In this document: positions 29,535-41,239 of the stretch, in pieces
How positions within the stretch are numbered: position 1 is the stretch's first letter
Layout: each line of letters starts with the position of its first letter
NCBI GenBank assembly: GCA_020725335.1
Contig: DYFF01000002.1
Span: 1-64,000 of the forward strand
Source of the DNA: Thermodesulfovibrio sp.
GTDB lineage: Bacteria; Nitrospirota; Thermodesulfovibrionia; Thermodesulfovibrionales; Thermodesulfovibrionaceae
Length of the DNA stretch: 64,000 bases
Direction: 5' to 3'
Made by a program: the position numbers and the translations under genes
The notes under the pieces: model-generated
Told to the model about the DNA's origin: nothing
What the model saw: the letters and a program-made list of their open reading frames with translations, nothing else
Database searches by the model: none

Positions 29535-30272
29535 ATGAGACAATATGAAGCAGTCATAAAAGTTATGAAAGAAAACGGAGGGTTCGCCACTCTTGGTTTT
29601 CTATACCAAGAAGTTTTTAAAATAAAAGATTGTGTATGGAAAACTAAAACCCCTTTTGCAAGTATCCGACGAATTGTTCAGGACGATAGATTTTTCTTTA
29701 AAATAAAACCAGGACTCTGGGCATTAAAAGAGTATAAAGACAAGTTACCTATAAATCTTCTTCCTCAGAAATCAGGTGTAAGACAACGGGAATTTAATCA
29801 TAGCTATTATCAAGGACTACTTGTAGAAATCGGAAACCATAAAAATTTTCAAACTTTTGTTCCTAATCAAGATAAAAATAAAGAATATTTAAATAGAAAA
29901 CTTGGCGACATAACTACAATTGGCAAATTCTACAAATTTAGTTATGACCATATAGTTCAGAAAGCCCAAACGATTGATGTTAGTTGGTTTAATTTAAGAA
30001 AAATGCCAGAAGCATTTTTTGAAATAGAATATTCAACCGATATCCAGAGTTCTCTATTAAAATTTGTTGAGTTACAAGATTTTAATGTAAACTTTGTTAT
30101 CGTGGCAGATAAATTACGAGAAAAAGAATTTAATACAAAGTTGTCTTTAAATGCATTTTCTGCAATTAATAAGAGGGTTAAATTTATGAGCTATGACAAG
30201 GTTTCAGATTGGCATACGAAAACTTATGAATTGATGGTTATAGAAAAGAATATAGGTGTTTATTTTCCATAA
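29535..30272 (+). CDS. Putative restriction-like nuclease with N-terminal winged helix
   Basis: A 245-residue protein. Residues 1-70 (YEAVIKVMKENGGFATLGFL, then ASIRRIVQDDRFFFKIKPG and LWAL) look like a HARE-type winged helix found with restriction and chromatin proteins. The remainder resembles a PD-(D/E)xK nuclease: GLLVEIG near 95, LGDIT near 128, IDVSWF near 153 and FFEIEYSTDIQSSLLKF near 167. The nuclease call rests on pattern memory only. No methyltransferase partner is in the window. TATAAT overlaps the ATG and there is no ribosome-binding site. It sits between hisA and hisF, and a foreign gene fragment follows immediately. Confidence 0.55.
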   Translation: MRQYEAVIKVMKENGGFATLGFLYQEVFKIKDCVWKTKTPFASIRRIVQDDRFFFKIKPGLWALKEYKDKLPINLLPQKSGVRQREFNHSYYQGLLVEIGNHKNFQTFVPNQDKNKEYLNRKLGDITTIGKFYKFSYDHIVQKAQTIDVSWFNLRKMPEAFFEIEYSTDIQSSLLKFVELQDFNVNFVIVADKLREKEFNTKLSLNAFSAINKRVKFMSYDKVSDWHTKTYELMVIEKNIGVYFP

Positions 30273-30382
30273 GATGGATCGCTGCCGGTGATACACAAAT
30301 TGACAGAATTATATTTGCTGCTGCAGGTAGAAAATATCCAGCACCTGAAAGGTATTCAAAACCTTTAAATTATGAGGAGTAA
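30272..30382 (+). pseudogene. Orphan C-terminal gene fragment upstream of hisF
   Basis: Directly after the nuclease stop, another frame is open for 36 codons to TAA 30380. It starts RWIAAGDTQIDRIIF and ends APERYSKPLNYEE. There is no start codon or ribosome-binding site for it, yet its end overlaps the hisF ribosome-binding site (GAGGAG) as a cotranscribed gene would. The composition looks protein-coding. I infer it is the 3' remnant of a gene that once lay between hisA and hisF. I cannot name the family. Confidence 0.45.
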
Positions 30383-30385
30383 CCT

Positions 30386-31222
30386 ATGCTTGCAAAGCGC
30401 ATAATACCCTGCCTTGATGTTAAAGATGGAAGAGTTGTAAAGGGTGTAAACTTTCTTAATCTCCGGGATGCAGGAGACCCTGTTGAGAATGCCCTTTACT
30501 ATGATGAGGAAGAGGCTGATGAGCTTGTATTTCTTGATGTAACAGCATCCCATGAAAAGAGAAAGATAATTATTGACGTAGTTGAAAGAACAGCATCAGT
30601 TGTATTTATGCCCCTTACTGTTGGTGGTGGTATAAAAACCCTTGATGACATCAGGGATTTGCTTAATGCAGGGGCGGATAAGGTTTCAATAAATACAACT
30701 GCTGTAAAAGACCCCTATTTCATTCAAAAAGCTTCAACGCGATTTGGTTCTCAGTGTATAGTAATTGCGATAGATGCAAAAAGAGTTGACAAAGCCTTTA
30801 ATCCAAAATCCTATCCGCCTGAGTCATGGTTTGATGATAGAGAACTTAGTGATGTGCTTTATAGAGAAGATTCTCGTTTTGTTCTTTCCACCCATGGTGG
30901 AAGACTAATGAGACCAATTGATGCAATAGCTTGGGCAAAGAAGATGGAAGAATTTGGTGCAGGAGAGATTTTGCTTACAAGCATGGATAGAGATGGCACT
31001 AAAGAAGGCTATGACATAGAACTAACACGCGCAATTTCAGAGGCAGTAAGCATTCCCGTTATTGCCTCAGGAGGTGCTGGCACACTTGAGCATCTCTATG
31101 AAGCCTTTGCTTTTGCAAAGGCAGATGCAGCGCTTGCGGCATCCATATTTCATTTCAGAGAGTATTCAGTTAGAGAGGCAAAGGAGTTTTTAAAACAAAA
31201 AGGAATTCCAATAAGACTATAA
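30386..31222 (+). CDS. hisF: HisF, imidazole glycerol phosphate synthase cyclase subunit
   Basis: A 278-residue barrel enzyme that uses ammonia from HisH to convert PRFAR to imidazole-glycerol phosphate and AICAR. Catalytic Asp11 ([15 protein letters not shown]) and Asp130 ([10 protein letters not shown]) are at their canonical positions, with VGGGI and [10 protein letters not shown] phosphate loops. It is about 25 residues longer than usual owing to an in-frame insertion at about residues 136-165 ([20 protein letters not shown]) on the loop after Asp130. hisH is not in the window. gltX follows after 10 nt. Confidence 0.95.
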   Translation: MLAKRIIPCLDVKDGRVVKGVNFLNLRDAGDPVENALYYDEEEADELVFLDVTASHEKRKIIIDVVERTASVVFMPLTVGGGIKTLDDIRDLLNAGADKVSINTTAVKDPYFIQKASTRFGSQCIVIAIDAKRVDKAFNPKSYPPESWFDDRELSDVLYREDSRFVLSTHGGRLMRPIDAIAWAKKMEEFGAGEILLTSMDRDGTKEGYDIELTRAISEAVSIPVIASGGAGTLEHLYEAFAFAKADAALAASIFHFREYSVREAKEFLKQKGIPIRL

Positions 31223-31232
31223 AGGAGGATAA

Positions 31233-32630
31233 GTGGTAAGGGTTAGATTTGCACCAAGTCCTACAGGACATTTACATATTGGAGGAGCAAGAACAGCGCT
31301 TTTTAATTGGCTCTTTGCAAGACATCACAATGGAAAATTTATCTTAAGAATTGAAGATACTGACAGGTCTCGTTCCACTGAGGAATACATTGAATCAATT
31401 ATTGAGGCAATGAAATGGCTTGGGCTTGACTGGGACGAAGGTCCTTTCAGACAGACAGAGAGAATGGAAACATACAAAGCCTATGCTTATAAGCTTCTTG
31501 AAGAGGGTAAAGCCTATCGTTGTTACTGCACACCTGAAGAACTTGAAGAAAGAAGACAACAGGCAATGAAAGAGGGAAAACCTCCAAGATATGACAGACG
31601 TTGTAGAGAGATAAAAGAAACTCTAAATAAACCCTTTGCAATAAGATTTAAGATGCCCCTTGAGGGTGAAACAGTTGTTGATGACTTAGTAAAAGGAAAT
31701 GTCACCTTTAAAAACAGCGAAATTGAAGACCTTGTAATTCTAAGAAGTGATGGCACGCCAACTTATAATTTTTGCGTAGTTGTTGATGATTTTGAGATGA
31801 AGATAACTCATGTAATAAGAGGTGAAGACCATCTTAACAATACTCCAAAGCAGATTCATATTTATCATGCCTTAGGAATGAATCCACCAGCGTTTGCCCA
31901 TATTCCCATGATACTCGGCACTGATAGAGCTCGTTTAAGCAAGCGTCATGGTGCTACATCTGTTCTATCTTATAGGGATGAGGGATATCTTTCAGAGGCT
32001 TTGGTAAACTTTCTTGCCCGTCTTGGTTGGTCTTATGGTGACCAAGAGATATTTACAAGAGAGGAGTTGATTAAATATTTCAATCTTGAACAGGTGGGCA
32101 AAGCAAATGCTGTATTTAATGCTGAAAAACTTCTTTGGCTTAACAGTGAATATATAAAATTAATGCCAGAAGAAAAGCTTTTTGAACTTGTAACTCCTTT
32201 TTTAATAAAGGAAGGATATTTAAAAGAGAGTGAAACAGTGGATACAGGCTGGGCATGCAGAGCTATAAAATCACTTAAAGAAAGATGTAGAACTCTTAAA
32301 GAGCTTGCTCATGCCATGAGATACTATCTTCTTGATTATGTTGAAATAGAGCCAAAGGCAAAGGAAAAGTATATAAACGCTGAGACAATTCCTATTTTAA
32401 GAGAGATAACAGAACAGCTTGAAGCCCTTGAAGAATTCACGCAAGAAAGAATTGAAAAGATATTTATGGACATGGTAAATGAAAAGGGATTAAAGCTCGG
32501 ACAGGTTGCGCAACCTGTAAGAGTTGTTATGACAGGTAGCACGGTGAGCCCAGGAATATATGAGGTTTTAGAGATTGTAGGCAAAGAAAAAACCTTAAAG
32601 AGATTAAGGAGGGTTATAGGTGCCTCTTGA
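31233..32630 (+). CDS. gltX: Glutamyl-tRNA synthetase
   Basis: A 465-residue class I synthetase charging tRNA-Glu. The HIGH box is FAPSPTGHLHIGGARTALF (6-24) and the KMSKS equivalent is RLSKRHGATSV near 232. A C-terminal alpha-helical anticodon-binding region follows, ending LKRLRRVIGAS. Start is GTG 31233 with AAAGGAGG upstream. The last 11 bases overlap the GTG start of the small Trm112-like gene. I cannot tell from sequence whether it also charges tRNA-Gln, but gatC in this window suggests an amidotransferase route. Confidence 0.97.
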   Translation: MVRVRFAPSPTGHLHIGGARTALFNWLFARHHNGKFILRIEDTDRSRSTEEYIESIIEAMKWLGLDWDEGPFRQTERMETYKAYAYKLLEEGKAYRCYCTPEELEERRQQAMKEGKPPRYDRRCREIKETLNKPFAIRFKMPLEGETVVDDLVKGNVTFKNSEIEDLVILRSDGTPTYNFCVVVDDFEMKITHVIRGEDHLNNTPKQIHIYHALGMNPPAFAHIPMILGTDRARLSKRHGATSVLSYRDEGYLSEALVNFLARLGWSYGDQEIFTREELIKYFNLEQVGKANAVFNAEKLLWLNSEYIKLMPEEKLFELVTPFLIKEGYLKESETVDTGWACRAIKSLKERCRTLKELAHAMRYYLLDYVEIEPKAKEKYINAETIPILREITEQLEALEEFTQERIEKIFMDMVNEKGLKLGQVAQPVRVVMTGSTVSPGIYEVLEIVGKEKTLKRLRRVIGAS

Positions 32631-32789
32631 TAAAGAGTTGCTTGAAATTATAGTTTGCCCAAAATGCAAGGGAGATTTGATTTACGAAGAAGAAAAAGAA
32701 AGACTTGTTTGCAAAAACTGTTCTGTCTATTATCCCATAAGAGAGGATATACCTATTCTTCTAATTGACGAGGCTAAAAAGCTTGAAAC

Positions 32790-32796
<7 letters not shown>
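32620..32796 (+). CDS. Trm112/YcaR-like zinc-ribbon protein
   Basis: A 58-residue protein starting at GTG 32620, with AAGGAGGG at 32606-32613. It has the Trm112 family layout: LLEIIVCPKCKG, a short hairpin and LVCKNCSVYYPIREDIPILL, with cysteines C13, C16, C33 and C36 approximately. Family members (YcaR/UPF0434) are small zinc proteins; eukaryotic Trm112 activates methyltransferases, while the bacterial role is unclear. It overlaps gltX by 11 bp and the convergent rlmH stop by 7 bp. Confidence 0.85.
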
Positions 32797-35305
<2,509 letters not shown>

Positions 35306-35327
35306 TTAAGGTATGTTAAAATAAATC

Positions 35328-36050
35328 ATGTCGATTCAAGTCGCTTTACCTTTATTTGAAGGCCCCCTTGATTTATTACTACATCTTATTAAAGAGAACA
35401 AGATAGATATTTATGATATACCCATATCTTTAATAACAAAACAATATTTAGAATATTTGGATTTAATGAAAGAACTTGATTTGGAGATCGCCTCAGATTT
35501 TCTCATAATGGCAGCTAATTTAATATATATAAAATCAAGAATGCTTCTGCCAAAACCTGAGCAAATTGAAGAGGAGGAAGACCCCAGACAAGAGCTTGTT
35601 GAGCAATTGTTAGAGCATATGAAATTTAAGGAAATTTCAAAAATTTTTAGAGAGAAATATGAATTTTGGTCTAAGGCTTTTGTAAGGAAAACATCAAAGG
35701 AAGAAGAGGTTTTTATTCAAGAAATAAATGTTTTTGATCTTCTAACAGCATTGAAAAGGATAATACAAAAAACAGAACCCAAAATATATCTTCAGAAAGA
35801 AACTGTTAAGATAGAAGATAAAATTGAAGAGATAATAAATCTTTTAAAAGTGAAAAAAACTGTAATATTTGATGAACTTTTTGAAAGTAGTAAAAAAAAT
35901 GGTTTTATTACCAAACTTGAAATAATAGTTACTTTTTTGGCTATTTTAGAATTACTGAGGCTTAGGATAATTAAAGCTTCTCAGAGCAAACCTTTTGATA
36001 AGATTTTTATAAATTTGGAGGAAAAGGATGTTAGTAGGTGTAATTTCTGA
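35328..36050 (+). CDS. scpA: Segregation and condensation protein ScpA
   Basis: A 240-residue kleisin of the SMC-ScpAB condensin. The N-terminal signature FEGPLDLLLHLIKENKIDIY (15-34) with IPISLITKQYLEYL and AANLIYIKSRMLLPK is characteristic. A charged middle linker and a C-terminal winged helix (FLAILELLRLRII) follow. scpB and smc are not in the window. A -10-like TAAAAT (35317-35322) ends 5 nt before the ATG and no ribosome-binding site is seen. The 3' end overlaps the phosphoesterase gene by 23 bp. Confidence 0.93.
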   Translation: MSIQVALPLFEGPLDLLLHLIKENKIDIYDIPISLITKQYLEYLDLMKELDLEIASDFLIMAANLIYIKSRMLLPKPEQIEEEEDPRQELVEQLLEHMKFKEISKIFREKYEFWSKAFVRKTSKEEEVFIQEINVFDLLTALKRIIQKTEPKIYLQKETVKIEDKIEEIINLLKVKKTVIFDELFESSKKNGFITKLEIIVTFLAILELLRLRIIKASQSKPFDKIFINLEEKDVSRCNF

Positions 36051-36507
36051 TACTCACGACCATATGGAAAATATTAGAAAGGCAATTAAAATATTTAAAG
36101 AAAGAGGGATAAACATTATTCTTCATGCAGGAGATTTTGTTTCACCATTTACATGGAGAGCATTTAAAGATTTTGATGGAGAAATTTATGGAGTTTTTGG
36201 TAACAATGACGGAGACAGGGTTTTGCTTAAAAAGATGTACGGAGACAGAATTCAAAAACAAATTAGAAAGATTGAAATAGATGGCAAAAAAATAGCTCTT
36301 ATGCACGAACCACAGATGATAGAGGAGTTAGCTTTATCGGGTAATTTTGATTTAATAGTATATGGGCATATGCATGAAGTTGATATCAGGAGAATAAACA
36401 ATACCCTCATAATTAATCCAGGAGAAGCTTGTGGTTGGCTTTATGGAAAGGCGACTTTAGTATTACTCGATCTTAAAAATTTAATCCCAGAGGTAATAAC
36501 CCTTTGA
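36028..36507 (+). CDS. YfcE/MJ0936-type metallophosphoesterase
   Basis: A 159-residue calcineurin-like phosphoesterase. Metal-binding motifs are in order: SDTHDHMEN (8-16), HAGDFVSPF near 37, GNNDGDR near 58, and H-x-P near 92, with YGHMHEVD near 112. These small enzymes hydrolyse phosphodiesters; the natural substrate is often unknown. The start ATG 36028 has GGAGGAAAAGG upstream inside scpA. The 3' end overlaps the convergent radical SAM gene by 27 bp. Confidence 0.9.
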   Translation: MLVGVISDTHDHMENIRKAIKIFKERGINIILHAGDFVSPFTWRAFKDFDGEIYGVFGNNDGDRVLLKKMYGDRIQKQIRKIEIDGKKIALMHEPQMIEELALSGNFDLIVYGHMHEVDIRRINNTLIINPGEACGWLYGKATLVLLDLKNLIPEVITL

Positions 36508-37416
36508 GAAAATAATAGAATCAATTCTTTTAAGTCCATATTTCAAAGCTGTTTTTACAGCACTATCAAATTCTTCTCTTCTAATTTTTCTGTTCAGCTC
36601 TTCGTATTCATTGGCATGCCAGCAAGGTCTGTATTGATCCATTATGTTTATATAAGTATTTTGAGATATTTCTGAGGCGATAAATTCAAGCACCCCCTCT
36701 GTGCCTGATATGTCATTAGGAAGAACGAGATGCCTGACAAGCAACCCCTTTACTGCTATACCATTTTCAATAATTAAGTCTCCTACCTGTGTATGCATTT
36801 CTTTTAATGCGATTTTAGCTACTGAAGGGTAATTTTTTACTTTAGAATATTTTTCTGCCAATTTATCGTCGGCATATTTAAAATCTGGCATGTAGATATC
36901 AATTATTCCATCAAGAATTTTTAAAGTCTCAACTGACTCATATCCTCCACAATTATAGACAATAGGAATTTTTAACCCATTTTCTCTTGCTATATAAAGA
37001 GCTTTTAAAATCTGAGGGACTTGATGAGTTGGTGTTACGAGGTTGATGTTGTGACATCCAAGATTTTGAAGATAAATCATTATACCAGCTAATTCGTCAC
37101 AGGATATCTCCTCTCCTTCACCAAGATGGCTTATAGTCCAATTCTGGCAATAAACACAGGCTAAGTTACAAAAAGTAAAAAAGATAGTTCCAGAACCATA
37201 ATGTCCTACAAGAGGTCTTTCCTCACCAAAATGGGCACCCCAACTTGAAACATATGGTTTATTAAGAGTTTTACAAAATCCCTTTTCTCCTTTGAGTCTA
37301 TTAACTTTGCAGTTTCTTGGGCATAACGTGCATTCTTCAATAATATGAAAGGCTTTTTCTATTTTTTCTCTAAAATCCTTATCAGAGATATTTAGGTATG
37401 AAACCTTGTGTTGCAT
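36481..37416 (-). CDS. Radical SAM protein, PflA-like
   Basis: A 311-residue radical SAM protein. The cluster motif is C83-x3-C87-x2-C90 (FCNLACVYCQ). A preceding Cys-rich stretch (C29, C32, C36 and C48 in CTLCPRNCKVN ... GFC) could bind a further metal centre. The ITMLV-like SAM contacts (NLVTPTHQVP, VYNCGGYES) and MPDFKYAD resemble proteins annotated as putative pyruvate-formate-lyase activating enzymes. No glycyl-radical enzyme is nearby, so the partner is unknown. Confidence 0.85.
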   Translation of the reverse strand: MQHKVSYLNISDKDFREKIEKAFHIIEECTLCPRNCKVNRLKGEKGFCKTLNKPYVSSWGAHFGEERPLVGHYGSGTIFFTFCNLACVYCQNWTISHLGEGEEISCDELAGIMIYLQNLGCHNINLVTPTHQVPQILKALYIARENGLKIPIVYNCGGYESVETLKILDGIIDIYMPDFKYADDKLAEKYSKVKNYPSVAKIALKEMHTQVGDLIIENGIAVKGLLVRHLVLPNDISGTEGVLEFIASEISQNTYINIMDQYRPCWHANEYEELNRKIRREEFDSAVKTALKYGLKRIDSIIFSKGYYLWD

Positions 37417-37486
37417 TATAAATATATTATTGCACTTCCGTAATATGAATAGCTATACTCCTTCATAGCCCTTGAAAGCAATTTTA

Positions 37487-37516
37487 TTGATATACAAATA
37501 TTTATAAAGTTATAAT
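37487..37516 (+). promoter_or_regulatory. Strong promoter of the CHASE4-GGDEF gene, near-leaderless
   Basis: TTGATA (37487-37492), an 18-nt spacer and TATAAT (37511-37516) form a near-consensus sigma-70 promoter. The ATG at 37528 lies 11 nt after the -10, leaving a leader of about 5 nt and no Shine-Dalgarno. Confidence 0.65.
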
Positions 37517-37527
37517 ATTTTCTAAAA

Positions 37528-39383
37528 ATGAGTTTGAAAACAAAAATTTTTTTAAGCTATTGCATCTTCATTATTTCACTAATTTTATTAACCATATTTA
37601 TCATACATTTTACAGTCAGAAAAACCACAGAAACCATTGAAGAGAAATATCTTATTGACGATGTTGGTAAATTAATAAATTATTTAGATTCAGAAAAAAA
37701 GAATTTTTTGGGACTTACTAAAGATTGGGCTGCATGGACTGAGGCTTGGCTTTTTATGCAAGGAAGAAATCCTAAATTTATTGAGAATAATTTAAACTTA
37801 GAGACCTTTCAAAACAATGATGTTTTCCTTATTGCTTATTTTGATATTAATGGTAGATTGAAAAAGGGTTTGGAATACAAAGAAGCCTATAATAAATTTA
37901 TTCCAGTAGAAGAGGATTTCTGGAAAAAATTTCTTGAAAGATATGTATCTCTTTATGATAGACCAGATTTAAAAATTCCAGGATTTACAGGTTTTAGTTT
38001 TAAAGGTGATATGCCTATTTTAGTCTCTGTACATCCTGTTTTAAAGAGTGATTACACAGGTAAAGGTGTGGGATATTTGCTTATGGGCAGAGAAATTAAA
38101 GATGGAAAACAAAATCTAATTAGAGAAATTTTTTCATTTTTAAGTTTTAAGATGGAAAAAATAAGTGAAAGAAAAGAAGTTTCAGAAAATAAACCAATCA
38201 TCAGAGGCGGTACGTATAAATATGAGGTTATTTATTCAATGGAAGATTTTTTTGGCAATCATACTTTTTCCATAAGAATAGAAAAAGAAAGGGTATTGTG
38301 GAATATAGTGAAAAAAAAATCTTTTAAAATTATTTATATTTTATCTTTTTCTTTCATTACTGTTTGGAGTTTTCTTGTATGTATGGTTAAATAATCAGAT
38401 AATAAATAAAATTAAAAAACTTATAGAAGGGGTAAAAGGAGTACAAGCAGAGGAAATAGATAAAATTTCAATAAAGTCAAAAGACGAAATAGGATATCTT
38501 GCTGAAGTATTTAATGATTATATACAAACTGTAAAAAATCAAATTAATGAAATTGAAGCAAATCGAAAACTTTATGAGGCAATTGCTGAAAAGTCTGAAG
38601 CACTAATTTTTTTGTTTGATAAAAATGGTCAAATTTTATTTGCTAACCCGAAGGCAAATGAAATACTAAACAAGGAAGAAGTAGATACTGCTGGAGAAGA
38701 TTTATTTAATTTGTTAAATGAAATAATAAAAATGAACAAAGAAGAAAAAACTTTTTTATCTGAGTTTAGATTAAAGGGAGGCTTATTCATAAGTGGATGG
38801 ATTATTCCAATAGAAGAGAGAGAAAGCATACTTTTTATAGCCCATGACATTACACTATTAAAAAAAGAGAAAGATAAACTATTCGAGAGAGCTGTGAAAG
38901 ATAATTTAACTTCTCTATATAACAGGGGATATTTTGAGGCTTCTGTAAGAAAACTTTTTAATAATATCAAAAAAAGGAGAGAACTATTGTTTACTTTTTA
39001 TTGATTTAGATGACCTCAAGAAAGTTAACGACAAATTTGGACACATAATAGGCGATGAGCTTATAAAAGCAACTGCAGATTCGATTCGTAAAAGTATTAG
39101 AGAAGATGATTTAGCGTCGAGGTGGGGTGGAGATGAATTTGTAGTACTAATTAAGGGCAAATTAGATATAGCTGAAAAAATAGCTGATAGAATTCAGAAA
39201 AACATCCAAGAGGTTAAATATATTTTTTTACCAGAAGGTATTAAACCAACAGTGAGCATAGGTGTAACAGTTATTGATGACTCAAAGGATTTAGAAACAA
39301 TCATCAGAGAGGCTGATAAAGCAGCCTATGATGCTAAAAGAGAGGGCAAAAACAGAATAAAAATATTTGATCCACAGGAATAG
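37528..39383 (+). pseudogene. CHASE4-PAS-GGDEF diguanylate cyclase, two frameshifts
   Basis: Three consecutive frames together encode one sensor. Frame one (37528-38394) has a membrane span (about 9-29), a CHASE4-like extracellular domain (KDWAAWTEAW) and the start of a second span. Frame two (from 38375, open earlier) continues the span, a HAMP-like linker, a PAS domain (ALIFLFDKNGQILFANPKAN) and the GGDEF start (KDNLTSLYNRGYFEA), ending at 39004. Frame three resumes LLFIDLDDLKKVNDKFGH and has the WGGDEF site, ending at TAG 39381. Each shift equals one extra base. Candidates are A9 near 38310 and the A7 or T-rich stretch at about 38966-38995. Either a decayed gene or sequencing errors. Confidence 0.8.
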
Positions 39384-39394
39384 ATTTTTGCAAT

Positions 39395-39419
39395 TTTTGC
39401 ACTTTATATGCAAAATTTT
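39395..39419 (+). terminator. Possible weak terminator after the GGDEF gene
   Basis: TTTTGCA (39395-39401) and TGCAAAA (39409-39415) with a CTTTATA loop are followed by TTTT. The stem is AT-rich and weak, but the position 12 nt after the last stop fits a terminator. Confidence 0.35.
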
Positions 39420-39530
39420 CAAAAAAGCGTCCTTTTAACTCTTTAAAATCTCTTCTAAAAAAAGACTTTAATCTTGGTATGGAATTTGTTTTTCTTATTT
39501 TTCAAAAATTATTCATAGTAGGAGGGTGTC

Positions 39531-40169
39531 ATGAAAAAAATTAAGATTGAAGAAGGAAAAATTTTTTTTGGTTTGTTAATGTTCTTGCTCATGTTTTTCA
39601 ATTTTGCCTGTACTTCATCTTATTCTAAAGATGTTGATATGGGGGTGCATTTTAGAGATGGAGATGTGAGAGATTTCTATTTTTCTATAAGCGATTATTA
39701 TCGAGTTCCTGTAAGGGATGTTTATATAATAAGAGATAGACATCCCTTTATTACTTATGAGGAATTACCTGTTCTTTTCTTTATAGTCAAAGAAGCTCGA
39801 GTAGAGCCTGATTTCGTCATAAAGTATAGGAAAGTTGGATATAGTTGGTTTGATATTATGATTAAATTCGGATTGCATCCAGAGAGAGTTTATGAGAGAT
39901 ACATTATTGTTGATGGTCCACCATATGGTAAAGCCTGGGGTTATCATAAAAAACATAATAGAAAAGTATTAGTTTATAGAGATACTGATATTATAGAACT
40001 TTCAAATATTAAGTTCATAGCTGATTATTACCATGAAAGACCGGAAGTAGTCGTAGATGTTAAGAAGAAGCATGCAAAATATATAGATGTTCACAGAGAA
40101 ATCCATCACAAACACAGAGAAAAGCAATATAAGGAAGAGAAAAACAAACAGAGAGATCGAAAATTTTAA
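39531..40169 (+). CDS. Probable lipoprotein of unknown function
   Basis: A 212-residue exported protein. A Lys-rich start, a hydrophobic segment (11-25) and Cys27 in FNFACTSS suggest a lipoprotein signal, although the lipobox is imperfect. The body (about 35-165) is rich in Tyr, Asp and Arg (GDVRDFYFSISDYYRVPVRD), without a fold I recognise. The tail (about 170-212) is very rich in His, Lys, Arg and Glu. GTAGGAGGGTG precedes the ATG. It stands alone between the broken GGDEF gene and a terminator. Confidence 0.7.
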   Translation: MKKIKIEEGKIFFGLLMFLLMFFNFACTSSYSKDVDMGVHFRDGDVRDFYFSISDYYRVPVRDVYIIRDRHPFITYEELPVLFFIVKEARVEPDFVIKYRKVGYSWFDIMIKFGLHPERVYERYIIVDGPPYGKAWGYHKKHNRKVLVYRDTDIIELSNIKFIADYYHERPEVVVDVKKKHAKYIDVHREIHHKHREKQYKEEKNKQRDRKF

Positions 40170-40185
40170 GAAATAAAGTAAAATT

Positions 40186-40227
40186 GAATCTCCTTTTCAA
40201 TTTAATGAAGAGGAGATTCTTTTGTTT
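40186..40227. terminator. Strong terminator between the lipoprotein gene and accA
   Basis: GAATCTCCTTTTCA (40186-40199) pairs over 14 bp (one G-U) with TGAAGAGGAGATTC (40206-40219), closing a 6-nt loop, followed by TTTTGTTT on the plus strand. On the minus strand the stem is followed by AATTTTACTTT, so it may also serve the dnaE-accA transcript. Confidence 0.8.
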
Positions 40228-40258
40228 ACTAAGAATAGAACTTCGAGCAAGTCTAAAA

Positions 40259-41239
40259 CTATTTTTTCCTCGAATTCCAGAAGTTTCCTATATTTCTGAA
40301 TTTATTATATCTGTCTCGTAATAATTCTTCTAATTTTTTATTTTGCAACTCATTAAAAGCATTTAAAAGGGCTGCTTTCATTTTTTTTGCTACTTCTTGA
40401 GGGTCCCTGTGAGCTCCTCCTAAGGGTTCTGGGATTATTTCATCTACTATATTAAAATTTTTCAAATCTTGAGCAGTTAATTTTAATTCTTCAGCAGCTC
40501 TTGCATATTCTTCCACACCTACATCAGAATTTTTCTTCCACAATATGGCAGCACAACCTTCTGGGGATATAACTGAATATACTGCATTTTCGAGCATGAA
40601 AATCTTATCACAGACACTAAGAGCTAAGGCTCCTCCACTGCCTCCTTCTCCAATTACAACTGCGATTATTGGTGATTTTATCAAGGACATTTCCATTAGA
40701 TTTGTTGCAATAGCTTCAGCTTGTCCTCTCTCTTCTGCTCCGATCCCAGGATAAGCACCCGGAGTGTCAATCATTGTAATAATAGGGATAGAGAATCTTT
40801 CAGCTAACTTCATTAATCTTAATGCTTTTCTATAACCTTCAGGATGCGCTTGTCCAAAGTTTCTATAAACTCTCTCTTTTACCGTTCTTCCTTTCTGGTG
40901 TCCTACCAAAGCAAAGGACTGTTTTTCTATTTTCCCTATGCCAGCAATTATTGCAGGATCATCACCAAATCTTCTGTCTCCATGAATTTCTATAAAGTCA
41001 TCGAATATCATAGAAACATAATCTAAGGTATAAGGTCTGTCAGGATGCCTTGCTATTTGAGTTTTTTGCCAGGGAGTTAGATTGGAAAAAATTTCTACTT
41101 TTAACTCTTTTAATTTTTTATTAAGTTTTTTTATCTCTTGTGATAAATCTATATCACTATCATCAGATAGTTTTTTTAATTCATCTATTTTGAGCTCTAA
41201 TTCCTGAATAGGTTTTTCAAAGTCAAGATAAAATTTCAT
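40259..41239 (-). CDS. accA: Acetyl-CoA carboxylase carboxyltransferase subunit alpha
   Basis: A 326-residue subunit that transfers carboxyl from carboxybiotin to acetyl-CoA, making malonyl-CoA for fatty acids. Typical segments are [69 protein letters not shown] and [20 protein letters not shown]. The length matches proteobacterial AccA. accD is not in the window. Its ATG overlaps the dnaE stop by 4 bp, so the two are translated from one mRNA. Confidence 0.97.
   Translation of the reverse strand: MKFYLDFEKPIQELELKIDELKKLSDDSDIDLSQEIKKLNKKLKELKVEIFSNLTPWQKTQIARHPDRPYTLDYVSMIFDDFIEIHGDRRFGDDPAIIAGIGKIEKQSFALVGHQKGRTVKERVYRNFGQAHPEGYRKALRLMKLAERFSIPIITMIDTPGAYPGIGAEERGQAEAIATNLMEMSLIKSPIIAVVIGEGGSGGALALSVCDKIFMLENAVYSVISPEGCAAILWKKNSDVGVEEYARAAEELKLTAQDLKNFNIVDEIIPEPLGGAHRDPQEVAKKMKAALLNAFNELQNKKLEELLRDRYNKFRNIGNFWNSRKK

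Noticed and set aside
29531-29536. TATAAT overlapping the nuclease ATG as a promoter
   Set aside because: A -10 overlapping the start codon would place the transcript start inside the gene; it may only be AT-rich chance, and transcription from hisA suffices.
30791-30880. HisF extra segment as a frameshift or intein
   Set aside because: The insertion is in frame, short, and both flanks match HisF exactly; no splicing motifs are present.
39384-39530. Possible small RNA or gene after the broken GGDEF gene
   Set aside because: Only an AT-rich weak hairpin and the ribosome-binding site of the next gene are visible; no ORF or strong structure.
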